A stretch of 64,000 bases of DNA from Fusobacteria bacterium ZRK30 (GCA_024628785.1 CP102405.1:1488001-1552000), one strand, 5' to 3'. Positions 8,482 through 17,130 are shown, counted from the stretch's first letter. The notes: generated by a model from the sequence alone, not told the origin. Program-made: numbers and translations.

Positions 8482-10038
8482 ATGAAAGTTGATGAATTAA
8501 AAAAATATATTAAACGGGTTTGTAAAGGAAAAATTTCAATCACCTATGGTATGATAATAGCTTTGATACTGGGTGTAGTTATGTACGAGAGAGTAGATGC
8601 AGAAACCATAATCAATAATGATACTATTGATTATACAATGAGTGTAACTGGAGTCGGAAATACGGCAATAAATAATGGAACTATCACCTACGATGGGAAT
8701 ACTGGAATGTATGCAGGGCCAGGATCGAAATTAATAAATACAGAGAATGGAACCGTCATGAATAATGGATGGTATGGAATGTATGCATATAATAGTACGG
8801 CTACTAACTATGGTACTGTTATGAATAACGATCCTTATGGAATATACGCAATAAATCATAGTACGGCCAATAACTATGGTACTGTCATGAATACTGGTTC
8901 GGTTGGAATGAAAGCATATCTTTATAGTACGGTTACTAACTACGGAACTGTGAAGAATAATGGATATAATGGAATGCACGCAGATGATCATAGTACGGCT
9001 ACTAACTATGGTACTGTTATGAATACTGGTTCGGTTGGAATGAATGCATACCTTTATAGTACAGCTACTAACTATGGTACTATTAAAAATACTGGTTCGA
9101 TTGGAATGGTCGCACAATCCTATGGTACGGCTAACAACTACGGAACTGTAAAGAATAGTGGTCCTTATGGAATGAATGTAGTAGGATCTGGTAGTACCGC
9201 TAACAACTATGGTATTGTTAAGAATGATGGTTCTTATGGAATGCATCCAAGTTGGGGTGCTACAGCTATTAACTATGGAACTATTAAGAATGGTGGAAAT
9301 AATGGAATGTATGCATATAATAGTACGGCTACTAACTATGGTACTGTTATGAATACTGGTTATAATGGAATCATCGCAGTGTATAATAGCACGGCTACTA
9401 ACTATGGTACTGTCAAGAATGAAAAGAATATTGGAATACACGCAAACAATAATAGTACAGTTAATAACTATGGTACTGTCATGAATATAGGTTCTAGAGG
9501 AATGTCCGCAGCAAATCATAGTACGGCCAATAACTATGGTACTATCAAGAATACTGGGGATTTTGGAATGTTCGCAGCTTTTTATGGTACGGCTACTAAT
9601 GAAGGAAGAATAAAAAACTTTGGAAACTATAGAATGTCTGCTATAGGAGTAAGAGCAAAAGCAATAAATAGGGGGGAATTGAACACCGGATTTGACGGTT
9701 ATACTGTTATGAAAGGATCTTTAGGTGGCACTATCACCAATTATGGAACAATAGATGTAGACCATGACTACGGAATAGCTATGTATGTAGATGGTGGGTC
9801 TACTGCAATTAATCAAAAAACTGGTATTATTAATTTAAATAAGAACGTCGGTATTGGAATGTATGCTACTGGGGCAGGGTCTACAATAGTAAATCTTGGT
9901 AAAATTAATTTGTCAGGATCTGAGAGAACTGCAGGAGTTAATGAAATAGGAAGAGATGTTAAACATAATGTAGGTATGAAAATAAAAAATGGATCCACAA
10001 TGCTCAATAAAGGTCAAATCGTATTTGGTAAGAAATAA
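8482..10038 (+). CDS. Autotransporter-passenger-like repeat protein lacking a barrel domain
   Basis: 518 residues. The start has an extended signal region (basic residues 1-22, then ITYGMIIALILGVVMYERVDA), like the long signal peptides of fusobacterial type V autotransporters. Residues ~40-400 form about sixteen 22-24-residue repeats of the type STATNYGTVMNTGSVGM, the Asn/Gly/Thr pattern of right-handed beta-helix passengers. The protein ends at VFGKK with no beta-barrel. A terminator follows at 10108-10138. It may be a truncated autotransporter, or a secreted partner of another barrel. The DNA repeats create a long shadow frame on the opposite strand that is not a gene. Confidence 0.75.
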   Translation: MKVDELKKYIKRVCKGKISITYGMIIALILGVVMYERVDAETIINNDTIDYTMSVTGVGNTAINNGTITYDGNTGMYAGPGSKLINTENGTVMNNGWYGMYAYNSTATNYGTVMNNDPYGIYAINHSTANNYGTVMNTGSVGMKAYLYSTVTNYGTVKNNGYNGMHADDHSTATNYGTVMNTGSVGMNAYLYSTATNYGTIKNTGSIGMVAQSYGTANNYGTVKNSGPYGMNVVGSGSTANNYGIVKNDGSYGMHPSWGATAINYGTIKNGGNNGMYAYNSTATNYGTVMNTGYNGIIAVYNSTATNYGTVKNEKNIGIHANNNSTVNNYGTVMNIGSRGMSAANHSTANNYGTIKNTGDFGMFAAFYGTATNEGRIKNFGNYRMSAIGVRAKAINRGELNTGFDGYTVMKGSLGGTITNYGTIDVDHDYGIAMYVDGGSTAINQKTGIINLNKNVGIGMYATGAGSTIVNLGKINLSGSERTAGVNEIGRDVKHNVGMKIKNGSTMLNKGQIVFGKK

Positions 10039-10107
10039 TTAATAAAGGATTTTTTACTTCTCAATATCAATAAATAATGGTTATTTAAAAACAAATCCTT
10101 GTTTGCT

Positions 10108-10138
10108 AAAAGAACTCTATTTTTAGGGTTCTTTTTTA
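10108..10138 (+). terminator. Intrinsic terminator after the passenger-like gene
   Basis: AAAAGAACTCT pairs with AGGGTTCTTTT (one mismatch), followed by TTTT. The degenerate palindrome AAACAAATCCTTGTTT lies immediately upstream. The 10139-10454 stretch holds nothing I can support as a gene. Confidence 0.65.
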
Positions 10139-10454
10139 TTGTTTTATTACAACAGATAATCATTTGTTTCATTATTATATTAGGGAAACCACTAAGTACT
10201 AACCAAGATCGATATAAGCAAGTTAAAGAAATTCATGGTATAATATCAAAAAAATTAACTATATTTATACAACTATCAATTAGAAGTCAAAAATGGTATT
10301 AACTAGGATACTTGAACCCTTAAAAGACAAAAGGTTTCTTTATAATTATACAGTTATATGAATAGACAGAAATTAGTTCCACAAGTACAAGCTACGGAGA
10401 CATATATTCATAGATCGACAAAATAGGATGAAAATGAAAAATAGGCAGATAAAT

Positions 10455-10488
10455 AAAGAGGTAGGATGATTTTCATCCTACCTCTTTT
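10455..10488. terminator. Bidirectional terminator hairpin, mainly serving the M48 gene
   Basis: A 15-bp perfect stem AAAGAGGTAGGATGA / TCATCCTACCTCTTT with a short TTT loop, A-rich on the left and T-rich on the right, located 26 bases past the stop of the minus-strand M48 gene. Confidence 0.75.
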
Positions 10489-10513
10489 GATCTTAAAACT
10501 GCACTAGAAGCAC

Positions 10514-11551
10514 TTATGAGAGGTCCCAGGTATCCATGTGCTCTATCTTTTTCTTAAAGTCTTTCCGCCTAGCAAGGCGAATCAGGCTTTTGATCCGATT
10601 ATTCATAAAGGGATGTGTACTGAACACCTCCATGCTGAGAGGGTCTGAATCCCCATCCAGCTGAGCCAAAAATTCCTCTATATCAACGGGATCGTCCAAA
10701 CCCCACGCTAGTTTTAGCAAGGAAGAGGTCAGGGGAATTAGATCCCCTTTGCTGGCTATAAGAGCTACTGAATCGGCAGAATATTCACATGAGCGGCTCC
10801 ACTTATAGAAGAAGAGGCGGCCCAGTCCAAACTGAGTACTCATTAGACTTATGATCCGCACGTGCCCGAATAAGATGTGTCCCATTTCATGCCCAATTAC
10901 CGCCTTTATCTCGGTTTCCGAGAGCTTTTCCACCAAGCTGGATGTAAGAACCACGGTATAGGGTCCGTCGTAACCAAAGGTATAAGCATTCATTACCGGG
11001 TTTTGATTTATAAAGAGATCTATTTTCACAGGGGGAAGAAGCTTCTTAACTTCTTCAAGTGCCTCATAGAGATCTGGACGCTGATGGGGACCGATCTGAA
11101 CAGCATTGGCAAGTATCTCCTTCCGCTTCAGGTTTGATGTTATATATCCCACTCCAAAGATGAGTAGAAGAAGGACTCCTGCTAAGTATCCCCCCAAAAG
11201 GAGTATGACTACAGCGAAGATAAATCCCAGAGCGAGATCACGATTTTCGGTTTTACAGCGATATTCTTCCAAGTTAATGGATCTGGCAGAGGAAAAAAGA
11301 CCGGTGAGTGCCAGTTTATGTTTCCGGACCACAGTTTCTGGGCACATTTCAACAAAGAGTATGGTGGTAACTGCCAGGAGGAGCAGGTCATCTAAAAGTC
11401 CCAGAAGAGGCAGGAAGTCATCAGGTGGAAATGGTAAAAAAACATAGGCAAGTGGAATGAAGACTAAAAATACCTTTAGCCACTTATTTACTCTGCGGTC
11501 CTGTACTAGTCTCCAGGTAAGCCGGAAATGATTTAATATCTTGACAATCAT
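10514..11551 (-). CDS. DUF1232-M48 fusion membrane metalloprotease
   Basis: 345 residues. Residues ~18-75 match the YkvA/DUF1232 pattern (FIPLAYVFLPFPPDDFLPLLGLLDD). Two further membrane segments (~108-135) follow, then an M48 domain with HEMGH at 221-225 and a downstream acidic zinc ligand in the CEYSAD segment. This is the HtpX/Oma1-like zinc endopeptidase arrangement with the active site probably cytoplasmic, used in membrane-protein quality control. Base composition is strikingly different from neighbours: many CCC, GGG, CGG and GCC codons, near 45% GC by eye against roughly 25-30% around it. This suggests recent acquisition. It is monocistronic. Confidence 0.85.
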   Translation of the reverse strand: MIVKILNHFRLTWRLVQDRRVNKWLKVFLVFIPLAYVFLPFPPDDFLPLLGLLDDLLLLAVTTILFVEMCPETVVRKHKLALTGLFSSARSINLEEYRCKTENRDLALGFIFAVVILLLGGYLAGVLLLLIFGVGYITSNLKRKEILANAVQIGPHQRPDLYEALEEVKKLLPPVKIDLFINQNPVMNAYTFGYDGPYTVVLTSSLVEKLSETEIKAVIGHEMGHILFGHVRIISLMSTQFGLGRLFFYKWSRSCEYSADSVALIASKGDLIPLTSSLLKLAWGLDDPVDIEEFLAQLDGDSDPLSMEVFSTHPFMNNRIKSLIRLARRKDFKKKIEHMDTWDLS

Positions 11552-11691
11552 AGTTCTCCTCCCTTTTTGTGCAGGAAATTAATTTAGTTATATTTTTTTC
11601 ACTATTATTTTTATACAATTTTAATAGTTTATATTAATTACTATTTTACCCATTATTAAAAAAATTATGTTACTACTAAATTAGAAAATTT

Positions 11692-12069
11692 TTAATTTTT
11701 CCTTTTTTTCTGAAAAAAATCATTTGCTTTTTTTGATCTTATATATTCGGCTAAACAGCCATTAAAGGCAAGGTGCCAGGACTTTCTGTATGGTTCATAC
11801 CAAAGATCCCATTTGATACTGTATCTATTCCTGAAGTTTTCCAGATCCTCTTTTTTTCCAAAGAGTTCTATGTGGGTTTTATACAGATCTACTATAAAAG
11901 GAGAAGTATCAACTACAATCCCCAAAGAATCAAAGGCAAGGTGCATATTTCTAGTAACGCCATTATAATCAAAATCCCGGATTAAATATGCGTATATTTG
12001 GGTTTTTAAATTAAACTTTTTCTTTATGTCATTGATTTTGAATCCACTTATAAAAAGCTGGGAATACAT
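11692..12069 (-). CDS. Hypothetical protein, possibly 5'-truncated
   Basis: 125 residues from the only ATG. The frame stays open upstream to about 12184 with sensible codons (...LQELNYTIKDFTQDYKKITDKYLEKEM) but without an ATG, GTG or TTG having a good ribosome site. The gene therefore either starts at the weakly preceded ATG or has lost its 5' end. It is Trp/Tyr-rich (IKWDLWYEPYRKSWHLAFNG) and ends with a basic tail. There is no membrane segment. I do not recognise a family. It lies between the foreign M48 gene and an IS element. Confidence 0.45.
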   Translation of the reverse strand: MYSQLFISGFKINDIKKKFNLKTQIYAYLIRDFDYNGVTRNMHLAFDSLGIVVDTSPFIVDLYKTHIELFGKKEDLENFRNRYSIKWDLWYEPYRKSWHLAFNGCLAEYIRSKKANDFFQKKRKN

Positions 12070-12244
12070 CTCTTTTTCAAGATATTTATCGGTGATTTTT
12101 TTATAATCTTGAGTAAAGTCTTTAATTGTATAGTTTAGTTCTTGTAAATTCCTTCTTGAACTAATATAGGTTATATTATATTCTTAAAAAATTAAATCGT
12201 TGATATTATTAGTGTTTATCCAGTTTGGTGTTTTGAGAGTATTT

Positions 12245-12307
12245 GCGGATAGTCTGAGAACTAATAAAACAGTATAGACTACAAACAAAAAATGAAAAGA
12301 CACTAAA
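12245..12307 (+). repeat. Dispersed repeat copy 2, left part (interrupted by IS)
   Basis: Matches 3956-4018 of copy 1 (CGGA..., ACAAACAAAAAAT, ...CACTAAA). The match stops exactly at the IS left end and resumes at 14602, so the insertion split this repeat. 12301-12307 (CACTAAA) is the left target-site duplicate. Confidence 0.75.
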
Positions 12308-12389
12308 TGTAAATGTCAATCAAGAATTGACCCATGTGGCAGTTAATTTTTGACCCACCTAAGGGTAATTAAAAAGTGACCCACCCTGC

Positions 12390-13122
12390 CTATTTCGCAG
12401 AGACCCTGTAAGAGTCACCATTCATGTTTAAAATATGTCCTCTAAATGTTACGCGATCTATTAAAGCTGTTGTTAACATTGTATCAGGGAAGAATTCTTC
12501 CCACTCTGAAAATGCTAAATTAGTAGAAATTATAATACTTCCCCTCTCACTTCTTTCTGAAATCACTTGAAATAGGAGTTCTGATTGATGTTTGTTAAAG
12601 GAGAGGTAGGAAAGCTCATCTATTATGAGTAGATCTAATCTTGCTAATTGCCTTAAGAATCTCCCTAAATTACTATTTTCTTGCGCTTCAACTAATTTAT
12701 TTGATAAGTTAGCAGCTGTAGTAAAGTACACCTTATGTCCACAGTTGCAAGCTTTAAGTCCTAGAGCTATAGAAAGATGTGTCTTTCCAGTTCCTGGGTT
12801 CCCTATCATTATTATATTTTTTTTTTTTTTTGATAAACTCACAGCTGGAGAGTTCGCCTACTACTGAAGGTTTTAAATAGCTAAGACGTTTAACTTCAAA
12901 CTCTTCTAGCGTTTTTTCAAAGGGAAATTTAGCTCCGCGCTTTAACCTGAAAAGTTTATTGTCTTGTCTAGTTAATACTTCCTTTTCTAATAGTGTAAGC
13001 AGAAATTCTTCATATCCTTGTTTTGAATTTATTGCTTGGCGCTGAACCTCATGATAGTCTTTGAAGCTAGATAGTTTTAAAGCTTTGGAAAAAAGTTTAA
13101 TTTTTTCACTAATTACACTCAT
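12390..13122 (-). pseudogene. istB: IstB, IS21 helper ATPase, frameshifted at an A15 tract
   Basis: The N-terminal part (13122 to about 12817) reads MSVISEKIKLFSKALKLSS to ...ELSSCEFIKKKK. The C-terminal part continues one frame over as NIIMIGNPGTGKTH (Walker A), LDLLIIDELSYL (Walker B) and IISTNLAFSEW to 12390. The switch is exactly at a run of fifteen A on the coding strand (12817-12831). Fourteen A would give one continuous ~244-residue IstB, a normal length. IstB is the AAA+ target-capture partner of the IstA transposase. The start overlaps the istA stop (TAATG). It is either inactive, expressed by slippage, or a sequencing artefact. Confidence 0.85.
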
Positions 13123-14548
13123 TAGATCACCTCTTGGGAAATTAAGTTATCATATTTACCTAAATTATTTCTTTGAACTTCTATTTGGTCGTTGATTTTA
13201 GGAAGACCGACTTCTTCTCTTAGATATTCTAAAAAGAGTTTTGAATCTCCTTTAGAGTGATACATTTCAAAAATTGCTTTAGGAATATTTTGTATAACTG
13301 GATCAGCATTAAATACAGCTCGCGGTTTTCTTTCTAAAGCTTTAAGATAGTGAATTAATTGATAACTATGCTTATTTTTTTTAAATATCCTCTGGTGAAT
13401 TGCAACAACTTTACCTTTATGAAGAAATTGTATTTCTGAATGACCAGTTTTTAAAATCACCTCAGTTCCTACTAATTCACAGGGTAATGAATATTTATTA
13501 GTTTCAAAAGTTACAGTTGAAAACTTAGTGACTCTTTTATAGTCTCTTTTAGAAATATCTAGTGAATGGCTAGGAAGCTCTAAAAGGTTATTAGCTTCAA
13601 TCTGGAATTTTTGTTTAACACTTAAGCTTTCACCGCCAACTTTATGATTTTCTAAGTAGTTATCACAAGCCTTTTTTATTTTGATATTTAACTCATTCAA
13701 ACTTTTAACTCTAGGGATAGGAACCATAGTATTTCTTCTGATAAGTCCTACTAAATTTTCAACCAAACCTTTTTCATTTCCACTTCTAACATTGCAAAAT
13801 TTAGGTTTAAAAGCATAATGAGCAACGAGAGTTTCATACCCTTTAGTTATTTTAGTTACATGTTTTCCATAGCCTTCTGATACAGCAACTCTGGCATTAT
13901 CAAAGAGAACTTCTCTAGGAACACCACCAAAATATTCAAAAGCAGAGATGATCCCATCTAAAAAGCATTCTTCTCTTTCTGCGAAGTAGGCCTTAGTAAA
14001 GATATGAGCGCTATATGCTAACCGAGCACAAAAATATTTTATTTCCTGCTTTTCATCATTGAGAAAGATATGCGCTGAACCAAAATCAATTTGCATAGCT
14101 TCCGCAGGATTAAAGGTAAGTGGTAGAAAAACCTCTTTTGTTTTACCTTTTAATTCTCTAAATGCAACCTTAACAGAAGAATATGAACCAAGAAACCCAG
14201 CCTCTTCTTTGAGTCTAACCCAAACCCTATTAGCAGTGTGCCTCTGTTTTGAATGAGTATGCTCGTTATCTTCAAGAATACAAGCTTGAATAAAGTCTAA
14301 GACTTCTCTAGTCATAACTTGTTTTCTTCTAGAAGAAAACTTTTTTCTCCAGGAATTGTATCTCCATTAATATACTTTCTAACAGTGTTTCTAGAAATAT
14401 GAAGATCTCTAGAAATTTTTCTAATAGAAACCCCTTCAACTAGATGAAGTCGTCTAATTTTTTTATATGTATCCATATGAATTGCCACCTCAAACCTCCT
14501 GTACATCTCTTTAAAAAGATTGTACAGAGTAATATTAGGGTGGGTCAA
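13122..14548 (-). pseudogene. istA: IstA transposase, frameshifted near the N-terminus
   Basis: The first 66 or so codons (from 14548) encode a helix-turn-helix (MDTYKKIRRLHLVEGVSIRK then ISRNTVRKYI). That frame then runs to a stop at 14312. The remaining 397 codons (14315-13122) carry the DDE core: MQIDFGSAHIFL, VPREVLFDNAR, and a downstream acidic NVRSGNEKGLVENLVG segment. Reading one base back at the A6 run (coding strand, 14342-14347) yields a continuous PGEKKFSSRRKQVMTREVLDF, matching the expected IS21 transposase. A one-base loss in an A7 is the simplest cause. The zero-frame codons do not form a canonical slippery heptamer. Confidence 0.85.
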
Positions 14549-14601
14549 TAATTAGCTGCCTTTTTTATCTCAAAAGGGTCAATTTTATATTACCCTTTAC
14601 A

Positions 14602-14739
14602 CACTAAATAAATGTACAATAAATTACATGTTGAAATAACTAAAAAAAGTCTACCTTAATTGGTAGACTTTTTTGGTTATTCCTTTTCAAGGATTTAGAT
14701 TTAATAATTTAATTAATAGAAACAAATCCTTATTTGTTT
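14602..14739 (+). repeat. Dispersed repeat copy 2, right part
   Basis: Begins with the right target-site duplicate CACTAAA and continues as copy 1 does: ATGTACAATAAATTACATG, the hairpin 14643-14674 with arms GTCTACC/GGTAGAC, TTTCAAGGATTTAGATTTAA and the terminal palindrome at 14720-14739. The hairpin may also terminate the minus-strand ABC-F gene that ends at 14751. Confidence 0.75.
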
Positions 14740-14750
14740 TATTTCAATTT

Positions 14751-16358
14751 TTAACCTCTTTCTTTCTCTCTAAATAATCTATCTCTAATATCAAACATTT
14801 CAAAATTAATCATTCTTAATAATTCTTTGTCATGAGTTACTAAGACAACGGCACCGTGATATTCATTTAACATATTTGCAATTGTAGACCTAGAGTAACT
14901 ATCCATATAAGTAGAAGGTTCATCTATTACAAGTAAATGAGTTTCAGCTAAGATGTTAGTAAATATTTCTAATCTCTTTTTCTCTCCACCACTTAACATA
15001 TATAATTTTTTACTTCTAAATTCTTCTTCGTAATTGAAAAGAGAGTCAATAGCTCCTTCAATAAAGTCTTGGTTTAGACCAGTTTTATCCTGAATATATT
15101 CTGTAATCTTCATATTTTCATCTTCTAAGATAGTTTCTTGCTCTATATAAGAGAATTTTGCCTTAGGGTTTATATCAATAGTTCCTGTAGTAGGGACTTC
15201 TTCTCCTAAAATCATCTTTAATAAAGTTGATTTTCCAGCTCCATTTTCTCCTACGATACATATTTTACTGTTCTTTAATATATCAAAGTTAACATCTTTA
15301 TATAATGTTTTTTCAGGGAACTCCTTAGAAACATTATTAACTGAAGCTATTATATCTCCAATATCTTTATTAATTGTAAGATATTCTTCAGGGCTAGAAT
15401 TATAAGTATATTCAGATTCTTTAGAATGTACATTTTTCCCTTTTTCTAATCTTTCTAATTCTCTTTCCATCCTTCTTAAGATTACAGCATGAGAACGATT
15501 ATTTCCGACTCCTTGTACTAATATTTCTTTTTTCTTAATTCTTTCACGGGTTTTTTCTATTTCAAATTCTTTTTCTCTATTTTCTTTTTTTTCTTCCTTT
15601 AGTTGTATCTTTTTGTCCTTTTGGTAAGTTCTATAATCCCCTTCATATGTAGTTACTTTGAAATTATCTACATCAAAGAATTTATTAGAAAATAACCTAA
15701 TAAAATCAATACTATGAGAAACTACTAAAAATGCTTTAGAACTTTTAGAAATAAAGTTAGCTAACCAAGCAGTTTTCTTTTTATCAAAATATGATAATGG
15801 TTCATCTAAGATTACAAGGTTAGATTCTTTGAATAAAGCTATTGCAAGTCTTACATATTGCTTTTCTCCACCACTTAAATCTTTAAATTCTCTATCTAAC
15901 TTACTCCCTAATTCAAATACATCTATAAATTCAGATTGTAAATGAATATAGTCATATGCTCCTAAACTTTCAAAAAGATCTGAAGCTTTTTGAAATTCTT
16001 CCATTACTTTTTCATCATTGTCTGCTTCACCAGTAAACTGAGTCGAAACTTCTTCTAAGTGAACTTGAGCTTTTATTATGTGCTCAAATGGTGAGTCTAA
16101 TAACTCTTTTACTGATTTATCTAAACTTGTTTCTCCAAATTGATCAAAGTAAGCAATTTGTGCTTCCTCTTCAATTACTATATCTCCATAAGTTGGATAT
16201 TCATCTTCATTTATTAATTTTAATAAAGTTGATTTTCCACTTCCATTATTACCAACAATAGCAATCTTCTCTCCCTTGTTGATCTCTAAATTAACATTTT
16301 CATATAACTTTTGAGTTAAATGTGATTTTGCTACATCTTTAAATTCAATAATATTCAT
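14751..16358 (-). CDS. ABC-F family ATPase with atypical Walker B motifs
   Basis: 535 residues, two ABC domains, no membrane segments. Walker A: GNNGSGKST (~37-45) and GENGAGKST in the second half. Signatures: LSGGEKQYV and LSGGEKKRL. A charged linker rich in Lys/Glu (about 255-320) joins the domains. ABC-F proteins bind the ribosomal E site and act in translation or as ribosome-protection factors against antibiotics. The family hallmark after Walker B (DEPTNHLD) is altered to DEPLSYFD and DEPSTYMD. This suggests a divergent subfamily, perhaps drug-related (Lsa/Vga-like); specificity cannot be read. It is monocistronic and flanked by repeats. Confidence 0.82.
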   Translation of the reverse strand: MNIIEFKDVAKSHLTQKLYENVNLEINKGEKIAIVGNNGSGKSTLLKLINEDEYPTYGDIVIEEEAQIAYFDQFGETSLDKSVKELLDSPFEHIIKAQVHLEEVSTQFTGEADNDEKVMEEFQKASDLFESLGAYDYIHLQSEFIDVFELGSKLDREFKDLSGGEKQYVRLAIALFKESNLVILDEPLSYFDKKKTAWLANFISKSSKAFLVVSHSIDFIRLFSNKFFDVDNFKVTTYEGDYRTYQKDKKIQLKEEKKENREKEFEIEKTRERIKKKEILVQGVGNNRSHAVILRRMERELERLEKGKNVHSKESEYTYNSSPEEYLTINKDIGDIIASVNNVSKEFPEKTLYKDVNFDILKNSKICIVGENGAGKSTLLKMILGEEVPTTGTIDINPKAKFSYIEQETILEDENMKITEYIQDKTGLNQDFIEGAIDSLFNYEEEFRSKKLYMLSGGEKKRLEIFTNILAETHLLVIDEPSTYMDSYSRSTIANMLNEYHGAVVLVTHDKELLRMINFEMFDIRDRLFREKERG

Positions 16359-16467
16359 ATATCTTCTCCTGTTTTAACGATTCGCTATAAATAACCTAAA
16401 TACTATTATAACGCATATTTGATAAAATCCAAAATTAAACTATAAAAATATTATGTTGTTTTGTTAG

Positions 16468-16653
16468 AGTGGAGTTATAAATCCAGATAAATGGCAATAT
16501 TCTGAATTTTATTTTTATGAAAACAAACCGAAAAATTATAGAGATAGAATCTATGGAATCCTTCATATTTCTACTAAGAAAGTCACCAAAATTAAATGTT
16601 TTTATAAACCAACAATCCAAGCAAATATAATTTCAATTATGAAAGCACCATAA
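16468..16653 (+). pseudogene. Orphan 3' gene fragment, unknown
   Basis: A 61-codon open stretch without a start, reading ...NPDKWQYSEFYFYENKPKN to ...KPTIQANIISIMKAP and a stop. The amino-acid composition is protein-like and it stops shortly before a dispersed terminator-type hairpin (about 16702-16735). It looks like the surviving 3' end of a lost gene. The longer minus-strand frame over the same bases is less protein-like. The family is not recognised. Confidence 0.35.
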
Positions 16654-16877
16654 TGATCCTTTTGTAACTTTTAAAATAGATATCAATAAAATAAAGCTTA
16701 GAAAGACAGTATAAACTTATTGTCTTTTTATTTAGTGTTTTTTATTACTTTGTTCTCGATTTTTTTAAAATTTTGTCCATGATTATTTTGTTATTTGAAA
16801 CTCAAGAAACTATAGGTATAATAATAAAAATGTGAATTTATAAAAATCAAGTATCAAATGATAGATTGGAGGAATAG

Positions 16878-17016
16878 ATGGAAACCACAAAAAAATATCG
16901 AAGGAGTAGATGTAAATAATAATATTTATCAAAATATTTCTGAGTTACTCCAACAAGCTAGAAAAAATGTAAATAGTGCAATGGTTTACACTTATTTTAT
17001 GTTTTTTCTTTATTAA
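16878..17016 (+). pseudogene. DUF1016/YhcG-like N-terminal remnant
   Basis: ATG 16878 follows GGAGG and starts METTKK, then shifts frame at an A7 run (16889-16895) into NIEGVDVNNNIYQNISELLQ, QARKNVNSAMVYTYF, ending at a stop at 17014-17016. The motif Y-x-x-I-x-x-L-L-x-x-A-R-x-x-V-x-x-x-x-x-M-V-x-T-Y-x is the start of the DUF1016 (YhcG / PDDEXK nuclease-associated) family. The remaining ~300 residues are missing. This is a decayed fragment. Confidence 0.5.
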
Positions 17017-17100
17017 TATCACTCCAGTTTAACTTTGCAATCATTATTACATAAGAATGGTTTAAAAAAGAATGAAAAGCTATCTCAATAAAAAAAAGAC

Positions 17101-17130
17101 TTTACATTTAAATAAAATTTATGTTATTAT
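17101..17130 (+). promoter_or_regulatory. Promoter of the Met-leader / MetRS unit
   Basis: -35 TTTACA (17101-17106), 18-base spacer, extended -10 TGTTATTAT (17122-17130). It predicts a start about 17137, just ahead of the leader ribosome site. Confidence 0.55.

Larger units (their letters stand above)
12308..14601 (-). mobile_element. IS21-family insertion sequence, complete ends, both genes frameshifted
   Basis: 2294 bp with imperfect terminal inverted repeats of 26 bp (12308-12333 and 14576-14601, both beginning TGTAAA and ending AATTGACCC). An inner pair of repeats follows (12338-12359 and 14539-14560, GGCAG..TAAT..TTGACCCACC), as is typical of IS21 ends. It is flanked by 7-bp direct repeats CACTAAA (12301-12307 and 14602-14608), and excising it restores a continuous copy of the dispersed repeat. 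It carries istA and istB in the usual order on the minus strand. Ends and target duplication are well preserved, so insertion is fairly recent, although both genes are out of frame. Confidence 0.93.

Noticed and set aside
8731-9519. Long minus-strand ORF of 262 codons
   Set aside because: It is the antisense of the tandem repeats in the passenger gene; repeated codons keep the reverse frame open. No ribosome site and a low-complexity product.
10099-10302. 67-codon + strand ORF after the passenger gene
   Set aside because: Begins over the terminator hairpin, has no ribosome site, and reads as AT-rich random hydrophobic sequence.
11106-11447. 113-codon + strand ORF over the M48 gene
   Set aside because: Antisense shadow created by the higher GC of this gene; basic low-complexity product.
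14335-14350. Programmed -1 frameshift signal in istA
   Set aside because: A6G is present, but codon phasing is not X-XXY-YYZ and no stimulatory stem is obvious; a one-base deletion is simpler.
16435-16620. Minus-strand 61-codon ORF
   Set aside because: The + strand frame over the same bases looks more protein-like; no ribosome site for the minus frame.
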